A DNA stretch of 64,000 bases from Juglans regia (GCF_001411555.2 NC_049905.1:9887053-9951052), one strand, 5' to 3'; counted from the stretch's first letter, positions 48,250 through 61,144 are shown. Numbers and translations: made by a program. The notes: generated by a model from the sequence alone, not told the origin.

Positions 48250-49700
48250 ACTAATCACTGCAATAAACATCCACCCCCATCAATGCATCATCCATCATCC
48301 ACATCCAACTAATCACTTCAAGTCTACAATAAACATCCACACCCATCATCCATCGACCACATCCAAAATCATCCACACCTATCATCCACATCAATCATAA
48401 TAATATGTTCTTACAACAATTACAACAAACATTTTTTAAGTGCCAACCAAATTAAATGTTACCAACAACAAACAAATTACAACAAATTAAATGTTCCAAG
48501 TGCCACACTACCATTCCAACTTCTAAGCTGTGCTTAAAAAAAATATCAAAAGATTTTAGTTAGAAAATATTTTGCCATACCAACCAGAAAATGATAATGA
48601 CAATAGAGCTAACTATGAATTTTGCTATGCAGTAAATATCCATTATCCTCCATGAATTTCACAGAGAATAACATTAATACCATGAAATTTAGGAGTTCCT
48701 GAACTCCAATAACTATATAACAGTTCAAAGAGACTAACAAACTCCAACCACTAACAGTTCAATGATCTTACAAACTCCAAAAATCAAATGCAAGCATTGT
48801 TGATGGTCCTCTCAATTCAACCAAGGAACGTGATATAAGTTATCCAATCTTTCTTTTCATGATTTTCAAGATTGTAAGGCACAAAACAGACATCAAAAAG
48901 ACTTTCAGGAAATAACATGACAACTTATGTCGTATATGCACTAAATTAGTTTATCAAAAAGAGGTGATTTCGTCAAGTCTGAATTCCTAAAGGTGATAAA
49001 ACTTCAACTTTGTACTTATAAAAATGTTCAACCTTGTGGAACACAGATTAACTGCCCAACTTTTTTTTTTTGATAATTGTAAGTAAGATTAACTGCCCAA
49101 CTACACCATAAATTACGGAAAGAAAATAAAACAGCCCACATGTTCACTAAAACAGTCCCAACTTTAGCATCATACTAATATATAAACAGCCCCAAACCAC
49201 AACACACAAACAAAAACAGCTCCAAAAACAAGTATAATCACAGTTTATTCATTCAAAACATCCCAACAAAAACAGCCCCAATATTAACTCAAATTAAAAC
49301 AGCCCCAGTATAATCACAGTTTTATCCAATCATTCCTTGCAACAACAAAAAAGCAGCCCCAAACTCATTCGATTTTAGTTACACAGATTTTACACAAACT
49401 CATCAACTGCAACATCCATCCAAACAAGTATAATCACAGTTTATTCCTTCAAAACATCCCAACAAAAACAGCCCTAATATTAACTCAAACTCATCAACTG
49501 CAAGTCTGCAACATCCATCCTATTTTAGTTACACATATTTTATACAAACTCATCATCACAAAATTACACAGATTTTACACAAACTCATCAACAAAAAATT
49601 ACACAGATTTTACACAACTATATCATCACAACATTACACAGATTTTACACAACCATATCATCACAACGCAAAATTACACAGATTCACATTTTACATTTTA
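48250..49700. repeat. C/A-rich non-coding tract (segment B copy)
   Basis: Matches 28,080-29,445. An expanded catccac-type repeat (~48,290-48,390) and the short retro-insertion at 49,061-49,085 are specific to B. Confidence 0.55.
49061..49085 (-). mobile_element. Tiny retro-insertion with 16-bp target duplication
   Basis: A 25-bp insert (T11 then gataattgtaagta) is flanked by perfect 16-bp copies of agattaactgcccaac at 49,045-49,060 and 49,086-49,101. Segment A has one copy and no insert (~28,830). Read on the minus strand it ends in a poly(A) run, as expected of a severely 5'-truncated LINE or SINE. Confidence 0.8.
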
Positions 49701-49704
49701 CACA

Positions 49705-51075
49705 AAGAGAGAGAAGACGAAGGGAGAAGAGAGTGAGGCTTACCGTGTCGACCGCTGCCTGCGGGGGTGGTTACTGGGTCAGGGTGAGGTCGAGCGGCCA
49801 CTCGGCGAGAGAGAGACGAAAGTCGGGGAGGACTGCATCAGGGTCAGGGGGACTGGGTCAGGGTGAGATCGGGGGGGACTGTTGCAGGGTGAGATGGAGA
49901 CTCGCAGGGAGAGAGAGAGACGAGAGTGGTCCTGTGGAGGCTAGGGTTTTTTGAAGCCGAAGGAAAATGGAAATTATGAGCGGGAGAGAGAGAGAGAGTC
50001 GAGAGTGACTGGGTGAGGGCCTGAGGCTGCGCCGGTCGCCCGCGGGGGGCGGGGGGGATGTTGAAAAACGGCGCCGTTTTCTTTGATTTTCATGGATACA
50101 CTAAATTTAATTTAATTTGTTTAGGGTTTTAATTTTTTTTATTTATAGTATTTATAATTGTAAGTATTGATTATTATTATTAATTATATGTTATCATTTA
50201 TCATAGATTCATATAATATTTTTAACATCTTATCATATTATACTATCTAATTATATGTTATCAACTTATCATTTTTATTTATAATTTTTATAATTTTTTT
50301 TATCACTCAATTTAATTGTAAGTATTAATTAATAAAAATTATTATTTAAATAGATTCGTACTATATTGACTAAAATTTAAATATAATTATTATACTAGTA
50401 TTATTATACATTGGTATTAAATGTAGACTATAAGTCTATAATATTATTATTGTTAGTATTTATACTATAGGATTGATTATTGACAATTACATATTATTAT
50501 ACTATAGTATTACATGTTATAGTCTATAGACTTGTATTATGGTTTTTATAAATAGTGTTTAATTACATGTTATTAACTCATTATACTTTTACTATAATTA
50601 GTGTCTAACTTATTCCTATTAATAGCTAAAGAATAATTAGTATTATATATTAGTATAATAGTATTACATATTTATACATTAGTAGTTAGTTATATATTGT
50701 TCTACTAAAGTATTATATATTATTATATTAATTTCTAACTTAATTATTTACTAGACATATATTCTATATTTAATTTATTATACTAGTCACTAGTGATTAT
50801 ATATTATATATTAGAACATTAGTTATTATACATTACTATTATATGTTTTTATATTTTAGTTATTATACATTATTATTTCATGTTATTATGCATTTTAGTG
50901 TTTATACATTAGTATTACATGTTATTATATTTATACATTAGTAATTTATTGTTATATTATAGTAATATTGTAATAGCATAATGGTTATATATACTAAACT
51001 ATTATTAATCAATTTAGTCTATATATATTATAGTATAAATATATTATTTAATAATAATGAGCTCATGCTAGTATA
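49705..51075. repeat. GA-rich then AT-rich tract (segment B copy)
   Basis: Counterpart of 29,446-30,686. Around 50,680-50,880 B contains about 150 bp of TTA/ATA repeat that A lacks. No gene is seen. Confidence 0.45.
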
Positions 51076-52640
51076 GCATGAGGTTTAACTAACTATATAA
51101 AATATAATTATATAAATTTTATATAATTAATATATAAAAATATATATATATTTATAAAATATATATAATATTGGTGTCGGAGTTGGATCAGAACGAAGTC
51201 AAGGAGGAGCAAAATCGAACTTAATTGGTGGGTTTGTTACCTTTCTGATTTGGGAGAGGGTGGAGCCGTGGACAGGAGGGAGGGAGATTCACGTTTAATT
51301 TCGTTTTTATTTTTAATTTCAGCTGCCCTCGATTTTTCCATAATTAAAGGAGCCACGTGGCTGTAGCCACGTCAATCAAGATGAGAGCCTTGGATACCAA
51401 AATTACCTCAAGTATTTTTAACATTTTCTATTATTATTTATTATTTTATTATTATTTTTTACATATTTTTTACTACTATTTATTATTTTTTACTACTATT
51501 CAATATTTTGTTATTATTTTTTTATTATTATTCATAATTATTCTCAACATTTCTTAAATATTTTCACTACCCAAACGTACTCGTGTTGGATTTCTCTATA
51601 ACTTGAGTGGCTTTAGTTAATCTAATACAGCAAATTTAACAAAAAAAAAAAAAAAAAAGAGTTATATTTTTGGCTTTATTGGTATTGGGCTAAGCTAACA
51701 GTATTCTTAACTGTTAGTGTATTTTAATTTTATATTTAAAATAGTAATTACTGGTAAATTTATGTATTCTAAAAAAATATATATTTAAAGAAGTTTTAAA
51801 AAATGTTTGAAAAAAAATATATAGAATCTATATTATAGATTGCATCAGGGGAAAAGGACCCAAAAATAAAAATAAAAAAAGTTAAAACCAGATACATACT
51901 CTACCGTATATTGATTAAGCATTACATTTATTTTTTTAAATTCAATCCGTTTAGGGTTCAAAATTTGGGACTTGCATGTCTTAATTAAATATTAAACCGT
52001 GAATTCAGTTTTCTCAAAGGACTCTGCTACACATCAATCTACACCACACACTACACACGTTTTAATTTTTTTTTCTTTTATTCCTACTAAATTAATTGAA
52101 TTCTTTTACTCATCATCCTTACACCACACATAACTTTTAAATAAAAATAAAAATCATGTATAGTACGTGATGTAAAGATGATGAGTAGAATTATTATTTC
52201 TCAAAACATTGTCAAACAACTAAATTTTGCTTCAATTTTTTTTTTTTTTTTAAATTTCATCCCAATTAGAGATCATTCATAGATAGAAATTGCACAAACC
52301 TAATTTCCACCCAAAATCAGCAAATAATATTGAGGTCACTTCAATAAATTTGTAGGCTTAAGCGGTCCAAACATTATAAAAGATTAGAATACTTTTTCAA
52401 TGTGTGTGTAAGCAAGTAAGAATCATTACTACAGCACCAGAAAAGATACAATATGGGGATTGAATATGTCAGCTGCTATACAACCTTCTTGTAACATTCA
52501 TTCACTTTTACTTCAGATGATATGCATGTTGTAGCAGTTGCACTGCAAATATATCACTGCCAGGATTTAGATCATGCTTTTGCATCTCAGCTGCATGCGC
52601 ATGCTGCCATCATCTATGTTGAGCTCCTGCCATAAATATG
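51076..52640. other. AT-rich intergenic, right of the duplicate
   Basis: A cluster of tcggag-like motifs lies at ~51,176-51,215. A 12-bp perfect palindrome AGCCACGTGGCT, holding a CACGTG G-box, is at 51,351-51,362. A reversed member of the gaatagtag MITE family is at ~51,418-51,590. A19 and T-runs are at ~51,640 and ~52,230. Nothing coding is supported. The last ~150 bp is probably the 3' UTR of the PITP gene. Confidence 0.4.
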
Positions 52641-52647
52641 TTCACTA

Positions 52648-55600
52648 TCAAGTGAAATTACCCGGGGCTAGTCTCCCGTGCTTGTCATCAACATCTGCTT
52701 GCCAAGTTTCTGCTCTTGAGCACAATATGCTAGTTAGCAGGAACTGAATTATATAAGCAACAGAAAGAAAATTATAAAATATGGAATCGAAATTTTATAT
52801 CTTATATGGACTCTTTTCTGAACAAGATCGAATACCATTTAAGATTCAGTACTCAAGAATTCTTATTTAACATTACTTGATAGTAAATGAGTTCACTTTT
52901 CTTGTTGCCATTTTAAAACATTAAGGAATGATAATGATTACATTTTCTTTTGATCTTTAGAATCGTTGGTTATAATTTGAAATGAAATTTGGTACATATA
53001 CAGAAATGCACGCGCGTGTATAAAATCAAACTTAGCATGACTTGATGTAATTGAGCAAGAAATACTGGTATGGAAGAATAAATGGAACTCAATTCTACAG
53101 CATCCCATGCAATTTCAATCCCCCACCTTGAAGCAGAAAAGAAATATCATAACTTAAATATCCAACTGGAGAAAGGCCTCAACCTTAATGGTTATAGGCA
53201 TCCTCGCATAATCCTCAAATGGATATGTGCAAATTCAACCATAGAATCACTGATCCTATCAAAATTTCTACCGAGTGTCAAAGTATAGGACCTTCTTACC
53301 TCATTTAATGCAGAATGGCTCTGTTGTTCCAGTTCACATATTTGTTGCACTGTCATCCCATACCATTCATCAATCCAACTAAAACAATTACGATGACTTT
53401 CCAAAAAGAGAGCCTTTTCACCCTACCAAAAACATAAAAATCATCGGTAAGGTTTTTCACTCCTTGGCGGTAAGGAAAACTTTAACGAATCCTGTTTATC
53501 TTGTATGCAACAAGAAATCTAGGGCATAATAATGTATACTCAACCAAAATAAATATATTGAAAATATAAGGAAATTAAGAAGAATAGAATATACAGGAAG
53601 AGATAAAGGTAATGATACTCTAGCAATTACAACTATTGGTATCTTCAGCTTCTTAACTTCAGTATAATTAATTGTTGTTCGTCCAACATCGTGCTGCTAG
53701 TCAGTAAAAGGCCTAAGGTTTTCCACCTCTTTCAATGTATAATTCTTCTTTTCTCCAGTAGTCCATTCAGAAAACTCTCAATCTTTCCATAATTTATCTC
53801 TTTATAATTTCATACAGTATTTCACTTAATAAAATCTGCCCTTTTCAAATCAGCATCTTAGTCCTGCAAACTATTTCCCAAGAAAAATTATATAACCTCT
53901 CAATCAAGTCCCTTAAATCTATAATCTTCCTTTTTAATAAGCAAATAGATCATCTTGGAAGAACAGAGAAGAGGGAGATGTGAACTATGTTTTCCATACA
54001 TGCAGAGTTGCGTCAAGCCCTGCCTCAGCAGGATCTTTAAGAACTGGAAGGCCATGGACAAGTGAAAATTCAGAGATGTATGGCCTCCTTCTCAGATGCT
54101 AGGAGAAGTATCATTACCAAATAAATTTTATTGAAAGTTATATGTCAAGAATGATTGTAACCAACTAGGTGTTACCGCTATTAGAGCTTGTTCGAGTTGA
54201 TATCCAAAGCCCCAGTATGGTGCATCAATTGTTACCAATTTGTACGTTGTCATAACAGGATCACATCTATCCTGCAAATGATTAATGACTCAATCAAAGT
54301 TGTTTTTGTTTTCACGAGGTGAAAAGATTTAAGAAACATGGAAATCAGAGAGGATGATGATAATTGTTTTACAAGTTATTTGATCCATAAAATTGTGATA
54401 GCTACAAGTTATTTTTCATTTTGTGGAAATAGTTCTAAACATGAAAATTGCTTCTCTCTTTGTTTTTTTAACCGACACCAAGGGTGCACAGTCTCTTGGC
54501 AAGGACAGTTTTTCTTTAAATACTAATAAATGATTTTCAATGAATTATCTCTATATCAGTTTTCCAATATTGTCCTTAAAGATTTTATGAGAAAAAGGTA
54601 CATTACATCACTTATTATTATTGCAAAAGCAAAATGTTATTTCAGTGAAGTGAAATTTAAGAAATATTTGAATTTTGAGAATAGATAATTTCTTGAGAGA
54701 TCTAGAAATGAAATACAAAATTGAAAAATGTTTCCTGTGTGTTTTATCACTTTAATATGAGCCATGTGTAAAGTGAGGTAAGTTTCTTTGAAGGAGAAAG
54801 CAACAAGAAAACAACTGCACAATTCCCCCGAATGATGGGCATTTCCATTGGCTTGATTTTGGCTTTCTTGGGGTGAGTTTTCAAATTGATTGTGGGTTCA
54901 AGGGATTCCATTTCCATGGGTTCATATCACCGAAAGCTGTCAAAAGGGATAGAATTGAAACAGCATGATGGGCCTATATGAGACTTGGAAAGGACAAGTC
55001 AATAGAAGGAATTCCTGTGAAGTTCCTTGAGTAGTGGCATCCATAAAATGCATAGTACCAGAGAAAATGATATGGTAGGGAAATTCCAACCTGCCATCCC
55101 TCCAAAAGTGGACCACGACCTGTTCTTGCTGATTTGAATATTGAGAAGTCCACATTGTTATTTCCAACTAGATAACTCCAATAGTTCCCTTCAGAAGAAG
55201 CTATATCAATGTATTCCACCTCCCTAGCTGCCAGTTGTTCTTCACTCAGGCCATGCACCTACAGCTACACAATTAAGAAATGCGACAAAAAGCTAACAAA
55301 GGGAGACTGGGAAAAATGCGAATTATATTCGATAAAATGTTAGAGCCACAGTTGTCTTATCATGAACACCAGATAAAAGATTTATAGGAAAATCATACAC
55401 ATAGGTATCAAAGAAATGTTTGTTGTAAACTTGGAATATTATCAACTAGTGTTATACCATTACCTAGGGAGTAACACAAAAGACACATATCTGAAAAATC
55501 AAGTTAAAGATATATTTGCAATATCCAAAATTTAGTAAATTATTGAATAAGTCTTACTAAAAACGTAAAGTAAATAATTTACACTTCACATTCACATGGA

Positions 55601-57354
55601 TCGCACCGAAAAGTGGCAACATGTGATAGATATAATGGCGTTTTATTTTCTTCACCATCCTTTCCAAATAGAATAGGCTTTCCAAAAACAAGTAAACAAA
55701 AATAAAATAAAATAAAATTTAACCCTACAATATACAATTAGTTGGGTTGGCTCAAGTGTTTAGGGCCTTGGTCTTGGTGGTATGCTTCCTCCAGGTCTAA
55801 GGTTCGAATACTTGGGTGCAAATAATTATAGGGGTGATTGGACTGGTGGAATATTCCCATGAACTACCCGAGACACACGTGTGGGAAACTCCTTGTCGAG
55901 GGCTTATGCACCTGCAGAACTAGTTGGGACTTTGATCTCGGACACCCAGTGCCAATAAAAAATGATACAATTAGTTCAATTCTAGAAGTGAGAGCCGTAC
56001 AATTGATAACATCAAGATATAGTTATGGAGTGGCCAAAGATACCAACAAGAAAGAAAACATAGAATCAATGAGATGCAGCTGCTAGAGCCTATGACCCAA
56101 AAAGAAAATGCAGGGGTCTGGACAAAGCTCTAAGGCTAGGTAAATTTGGTCAAAGAAAAAGAGAGACTTCCAAAGACTTACATTTTCTGACTCCCCATTG
56201 TCAGGCCTATGAACAGTTTCAATCCTTAACTGAAACCTGGGAAAATATGGGCACTGCAGAAATGCAAAACCAATAGGCATACACTTCATTATCAATAGAA
56301 GTATTTGCCCACAAGCATTTACTGAATGAGAAATTAATGGGGGAAGTTCTTACCTTCATTACTGGGTAATGTAGCATCCATTTGCAAGTGACAGCCAAAA
56401 AAACACACATTAATGTAAGTTATAAAAGGAACATGTTAAGCAAAATTTTCATGATGACACGACAAACCTGATTTGCATATTGGGAATGCATTCCACGATT
56501 CCTCTTGCATGATGAGAGCATCTGCTGGTGCAAAAGTAGTAAGCCAAGATGGAATTTTGCTGCAACAAGCATTGCAAAGGAAGAGAATTTAAAAACTATT
56601 TCCATATATTATATTGAAAATAAAGAGAAAAAGGGATTCTACCAAAACATTTGCGTATGTAGCTGATCTTTAGTGTTGAGATGGAAATTAAAAGTTATCA
56701 AACATATACAAGGATAGCATGTCCTTACAACAGGCTCATGTTAGTTTTCAATATATTATGCAGCAGTCATAAGCTTATTAGTCACATAAACATAGTGCAA
56801 ACACCTAATGAGAGACTAGATCATCAGCGCCCTACTAAAATTTAAAGTCATTCATAACTTCTCAGCCAATGAATTGCAATCAAAACATTCCAACTTTCTC
56901 AGTTGACAAGGCAATAAAGCAGTTCAAATGTTAAGGAAACATTAGCTAACTAACTAAATAATAAAGGGCTGACACAAACAGATTTACAGCTTTCACATGC
57001 CAATTCACAACTCAATAACAATAATTTCATACTAACAAACTTTAATTTCAGTCGCCAATCCAAATACCTTTGAAGGCGATAAATTTTATTTGTGTATCGA
57101 CCCTTCCCAAGGGCATTGTCTTCAAAGGGTCTGTTCTCTACTACTTCTATCCCTTCCTCCCCAGTCGTGTGCTGTTGTGACATCTTCATCACAACGAACA
57201 TATGTGCCACACGATACTGCATTGCAAACATGGAATTTAGAGACAAACTCAAAATCTGACTTAAATGGGTTAGTTTAAATGGGGTACCTAATAATTAGAA
57301 TCACTTTGTAAATCATGAAAAAATCAAGCATACCTCTTCCAACGACACGGGCAT
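52648..57354 (-). CDS. Class I phosphatidylinositol transfer protein, nine exons
   Basis: Exons on the minus strand: 57,354-57,334, 57,216-57,068, 56,559-56,468, 56,361-56,354 (8 nt), 56,253-56,182, 55,258-55,091, 54,271-54,176, 53,422-53,300 and 52,743-52,648. All junctions are GT-AG and the phases agree, giving 825 nt and 274 residues, close to the family length (about 270). Family landmarks are EGIEVVENRPFE, GKGRYTNKIYRLQ (Thr49 and Lys51 match the head-group-binding Thr/Lys of animal PITPs), SWLTTFAP, RTGRGPL (159-165), YKLVTIDAPYWGFG and CFSWIDEWYGMT. PITPs move phosphatidylinositol and phosphatidylcholine between membranes. The last exon (ending RLAPGNFT) is less certain. An in-frame TGA at 57,369-57,367 precedes codons for RIV that belong to the usual first strand, so the N-terminus may be damaged. 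Confidence 0.88.
55744..55964 (+). mobile_element. tRNA-derived SINE in a PITP intron
   Basis: This 221-bp element has pol III promoter boxes: an A-box-like TTGGCTCAAGTG at ~55,747 and a B box GGTTCGAATAC at 55,801-55,811. The 3' half reads ccttgtcgagggcttatgcac and gacacccagtgcc. It is flanked by a perfect 12-bp duplication, ATACAATTAGTT (55,732-55,743 and 55,965-55,976). The body resembles the widespread plant Au-type SINE as I remember it. It sits in the intron between PITP exons 5 and 6, opposite to the gene. Confidence 0.85.
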
Positions 57355-58440
57355 GACAATCCGACTTCATGGAAGTTCCCCCAATTGAAAAGTAGCAGGT
57401 TAAGGAAACCTCCAAATGGAACAGATAACTGGTTTCTTTACCAAGAATTGCACGAAGAAACTAAAAGTAACACTTTTTCATAGCCCCAAAAAGCATAAAC
57501 ACATCCTACTGCTTAAAACCAGCATATAACAGAGACTGAGTGAAAATATATCCATATAATAGTCAAAAGCTCCACTGTAGAACTTCTCGGAGTTAAAGTG
57601 GATTAAGATTTGAGAGCAAATAAAAAGGAATATAATAAGAAATAACACTAATGTGCAACAAAATAAGATCTTGATGCAATATTACAAATAGGAGATATAA
57701 TTAGGGGATAACCCAAGTTGTACGGTAGCCCAAAAAAAAAAACTTTCTGAGGTATTGGTTCTCGCTAGTTGGATGAAAGTCACAAATTATACTAAGAAAT
57801 CCCAGAAATCACAGGTCTAGAATTTTATCTGCATGGATCGAAAACAGTATCATCTTCAACGTTCAGTAAGGCAAAACGGCAAAGGAACTACTAAGGCGTT
57901 TAAAGTTAAGAATCCTGTACATCGAACCTAGTATATAAAAAACACCATCATGCCAATATCAATCAACATGTAATACACACAAAAAAGCAGTTCTTTTCTC
58001 ACCAGAACAACTTGGTCAAATATGAACTAAATGAGAAAACGGAAAAGGATACAACTCCTTGATATGAACCATTTTTCTCGTAGAATAGAGCGAGATAGCG
58101 AGGTCAGGTTTCCAATGCAGAAGATAGCTCAAAGTGATCACAAAGTAGAGGAAAGGTATTAGAGAGGAATATAAAAAGTATGTTCCAGCAAGCACGGAAG
58201 AAATACGATCGAGGAATATGCTTTTTAGAAGGAAACGGGCGGCTTTGTACTATAAAGCGCGCCTAATAAACGATATTTATTGTGTAAGCCTGGACGCCAA
58301 GTCGTCGACCAGTTCACGACGGACTCGCACGAACCGTTTAACAGTTTGGTGGTCCTGTGTGTGTATTTTTTCCAAAAGGTTTGGAGATGGTTTTTTCTAT
58401 TTCAAGAAAACGACGCATTTAAAAAATGATAGTTAATTAT
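57355..58440. promoter_or_regulatory. Upstream region of the PITP gene
   Basis: This stretch should hold the 5' UTR and promoter of the minus-strand PITP gene. An ATG at 57,370-57,368 is out of frame with the PITP reading. I see no clear TATA box. A GC-richer patch at ~58,230-58,350 with several cgac motifs might be promoter-proximal. Confidence 0.3.
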
Positions 58441-61140
58441 GAGCGTATAATTACGAGATAATCATTTTAAAAGAATATATATATAAAATTCACGTAAAAA
58501 AAATAATTTTTTAATAATAAATTTTATTATTTTTTCTTATTTAAAATTACTATACAATACTTATACATTACACGCGTTACTCTTACAACACGAGACGTAA
58601 GATTGTTCATTACATAGCCACGGACTCTAATCTCATATACGCATCCTAACCAGGAAGGTAGGTTCGAGATTTCCTCAACGAGCATATCTTTAACAAAAAA
58701 TCTACTCAACCTCCTACTATTCACACAACATCCACACTCCACATTATTTTTAATTTTTATTATTTTTTTCTTTTATTAAATATTTATTATATGAATAATG
58801 AATAAAAAATTTGAAATAATTTAAAAAGAATAAACTCAAAAAAAAATTTAAAAAAAATATTAAAAATTTAAAAAACTTAAAAAAATGTGGAGTGTAAAGT
58901 GTCGTGGAGGTTGTGTAACATAACTCTATCTTTAATAGGACTCGAATATCCTAGCTGTATCTTTTGGGTCCTTGCGAGGTGGATCGGGCCTAGCCCGATA
59001 GGAGAAATATCTGTCCCTCGTATACACGGACTTCAATTTTTCTTTAATTGAAAAGACGTGACCGAATCACAGATTACCGTGTTGCAATTTTTAAAGGCAC
59101 AGTGCCCACCATGGGATGGCCAGAATGGGGCCACACATCATTGCCCTTTCGGCCTTTGGGTGGCTGTCACCGCGGATGACCCTTCTAGGTTGGTTTGTTT
59201 GTTTGTTTTTTCTTGTTTTTTTTTATTTTTTTTTTTATATATTTTTTTAAAAAAGTAGTGTTTCTAAATAAAAAACCAAATTGTTTATAATAAAAACTTG
59301 CTTTCTATTTTTTTTAAGAATTTTAATTTAGCTTTTTCTTTTTTTTAAAAAAAAAAATAAAGTGATATGTAGTTAAGCTGATGGATAGAAAAAGGAGTCG
59401 GGCTACTCTACCTTCCAGAGTAGCCCGCTCGATTTGACGCACAACACATTTGAAGTTTTTATTTTTTCTTCATTTTTCTTTTCATATTTTTTAATATATT
59501 TAAATATTTTTAAAAAATAAAAAATACACCAATATACTTAAAATCACTTCCTTAATTATTAAATAAAATAAAAAAAAAATATCCCGAGCAGTACACTTGA
59601 GTCAATAGATGGAGGCTGCATAGTAGGTTTTTTTCTAGAAAAAGTAACTGAAAGCCCAATATATATATATATAAAGTAAAAAAAAAAATGCACAGGATGC
59701 TAAATCTAAGTGCTCTGTAACACTGTGTGTAACCCAAGTTTTCATTTTTTTTTTTCAACAAATTAAAAAATCATATATTGATAACAAACAAGGTTACAAA
59801 AGATGGAAATTTTTGTAGATAGAATCATAGAACGCAACACATACTAGCATAATGTAAGAAATTTTCTAAATTAGCCATCAAATGATTTTTCTCTTATGCG
59901 AGTCTCGAATGACTTTCAACTACTCTTGTTAGATTCAGATTGTAGCTCTAGAATCACTATGTGATGATCCCTCATCATCACAACAGATATAGTTCTAAAA
60001 TGTATAAGCTCCACGCACTTCATTTAAAAAAAAATAGGATCTACTATTAAAAAAATAAATTTTCATGTAGATCTCGATTTATCTATTTTTTTTCAAATGG
60101 AATGCGCAGACTTGCATTGCAAATATTATTTCTTAAAGTAAAAATATCAAATCTATAGAGAAGGCTGACGGTTTGGACAATGCATAAGCTGGCTTAGGAG
60201 TGGCGGCTAAAGGGGTAAGGTGGCAGATTGGGATGAGGGGAGTGAATATTGGTGGGGCGTGATATACAAATATGGCCGGGAAAAGAAAAGAGGAAAACAA
60301 AAGAGAGGGGGGGGAGGTGGTGGAGGGGAGGCGGAAGTGGCGGTGGAGATGAGGCCAGATGGTCTACATACCATCCCATTCATCTAAATCTTAAAATTCA
60401 AGCAAAAAATGTGAGAGATCTTACAATATATATAACACAAAGATTACCAACTAATGTTTTTAGCGAGTACTGTTTTAGTACAAAGAAGTCATGATTAAAG
60501 TTTTCAACTCTTCTTGTTCAATAAATTGCAAAATAATAATAATAACAATAATACTAATGCTGAAATCACCCAAAAAAAAGAATACTTTGAACAGTTAGTT
60601 GCTTATAAGGTATAACTGCCAATCAACTGTCATGGTAACATATGATTAGGAATAAAAATGATGAAAACTGTAAAAATGAGTAATTTCAAAAAACATCAGT
60701 AAAATAATGTGGTAATAGCACATATGACACAACTGTGAGCATCCTAATTGCTGCCACAGGTTCATATACGATTCTTTGTATGTTTTATGTACAACATTCT
60801 TCAGTGACAGAAGGAAAATGAAATTCTCTCTCTTTGCCTTTTCGAGTGATCACAAACAGAGTGATCACAAACAAAGAGTCGATCCAATGATCCCGTCATC
60901 CCCGGCAGCTGCACACTACCCCTTCAGGTTCACAGGAAATAGTATTCTGAGTGTCAGAAGATATCTATTGTGAGAATTGATATATATGTTGCTTGTGTCT
61001 GTCTACTCTTTTTGCTACAATTACTCGTAATATTGTTACCGGCAACATTGAGCTTGCACTGTGTAATAATGGCATGCACATGCTGTTGAGATTCAAGGTC
61101 GATACATCTTGCCATGAATGCCTTCACCATCTGGTGTTTT
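58441..61140. other. Intergenic between the two PITP genes
   Basis: AT-rich sequence with many A/T runs. It includes a strong hairpin at 59,399-59,427, a GC-richer piece at 59,050-59,190, a purine-rich patch with ggtggagg repeats at 60,290-60,350, and a duplicated gagtgatcacaaaca at 60,844-60,875. The ORFs here are short and unsupported. The last few hundred bases may be the 3' UTR of the second PITP gene. Confidence 0.35.
59399..59427. repeat. Perfect 11-bp stem hairpin
   Basis: CGGGCTACTCT pairs with AGAGTAGCCCG across a 7-nt loop (accttcc). It lies in AT-rich DNA and belongs to no feature I can define. Confidence 0.8.
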
Positions 61141-61144
61141 CCCA

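Larger units (their letters stand above)
32021..51075 (+). repeat. Segment B of the ~20 kb near-identical duplicate
   Basis: Collinear with 10,589-30,686 in the same orientation. It begins at the gap with tatctaataaaacgaa, matching 10,589. It ends at 51,075 where A runs into its gap, so the true right limit of homology is unknown. It lacks the TRIM element and 1,049 bp of A, and has its own small insertions. Confidence 0.95.

Noticed and set aside
55838..56086. 82-residue plus-strand ORF
   Set aside because: It starts inside the SINE and runs through a PITP intron on the opposite strand.
59399..59440. Hairpin followed by a T-rich stretch, like a bacterial terminator
   Set aside because: The surrounding genes are eukaryotic and no gene ends here.
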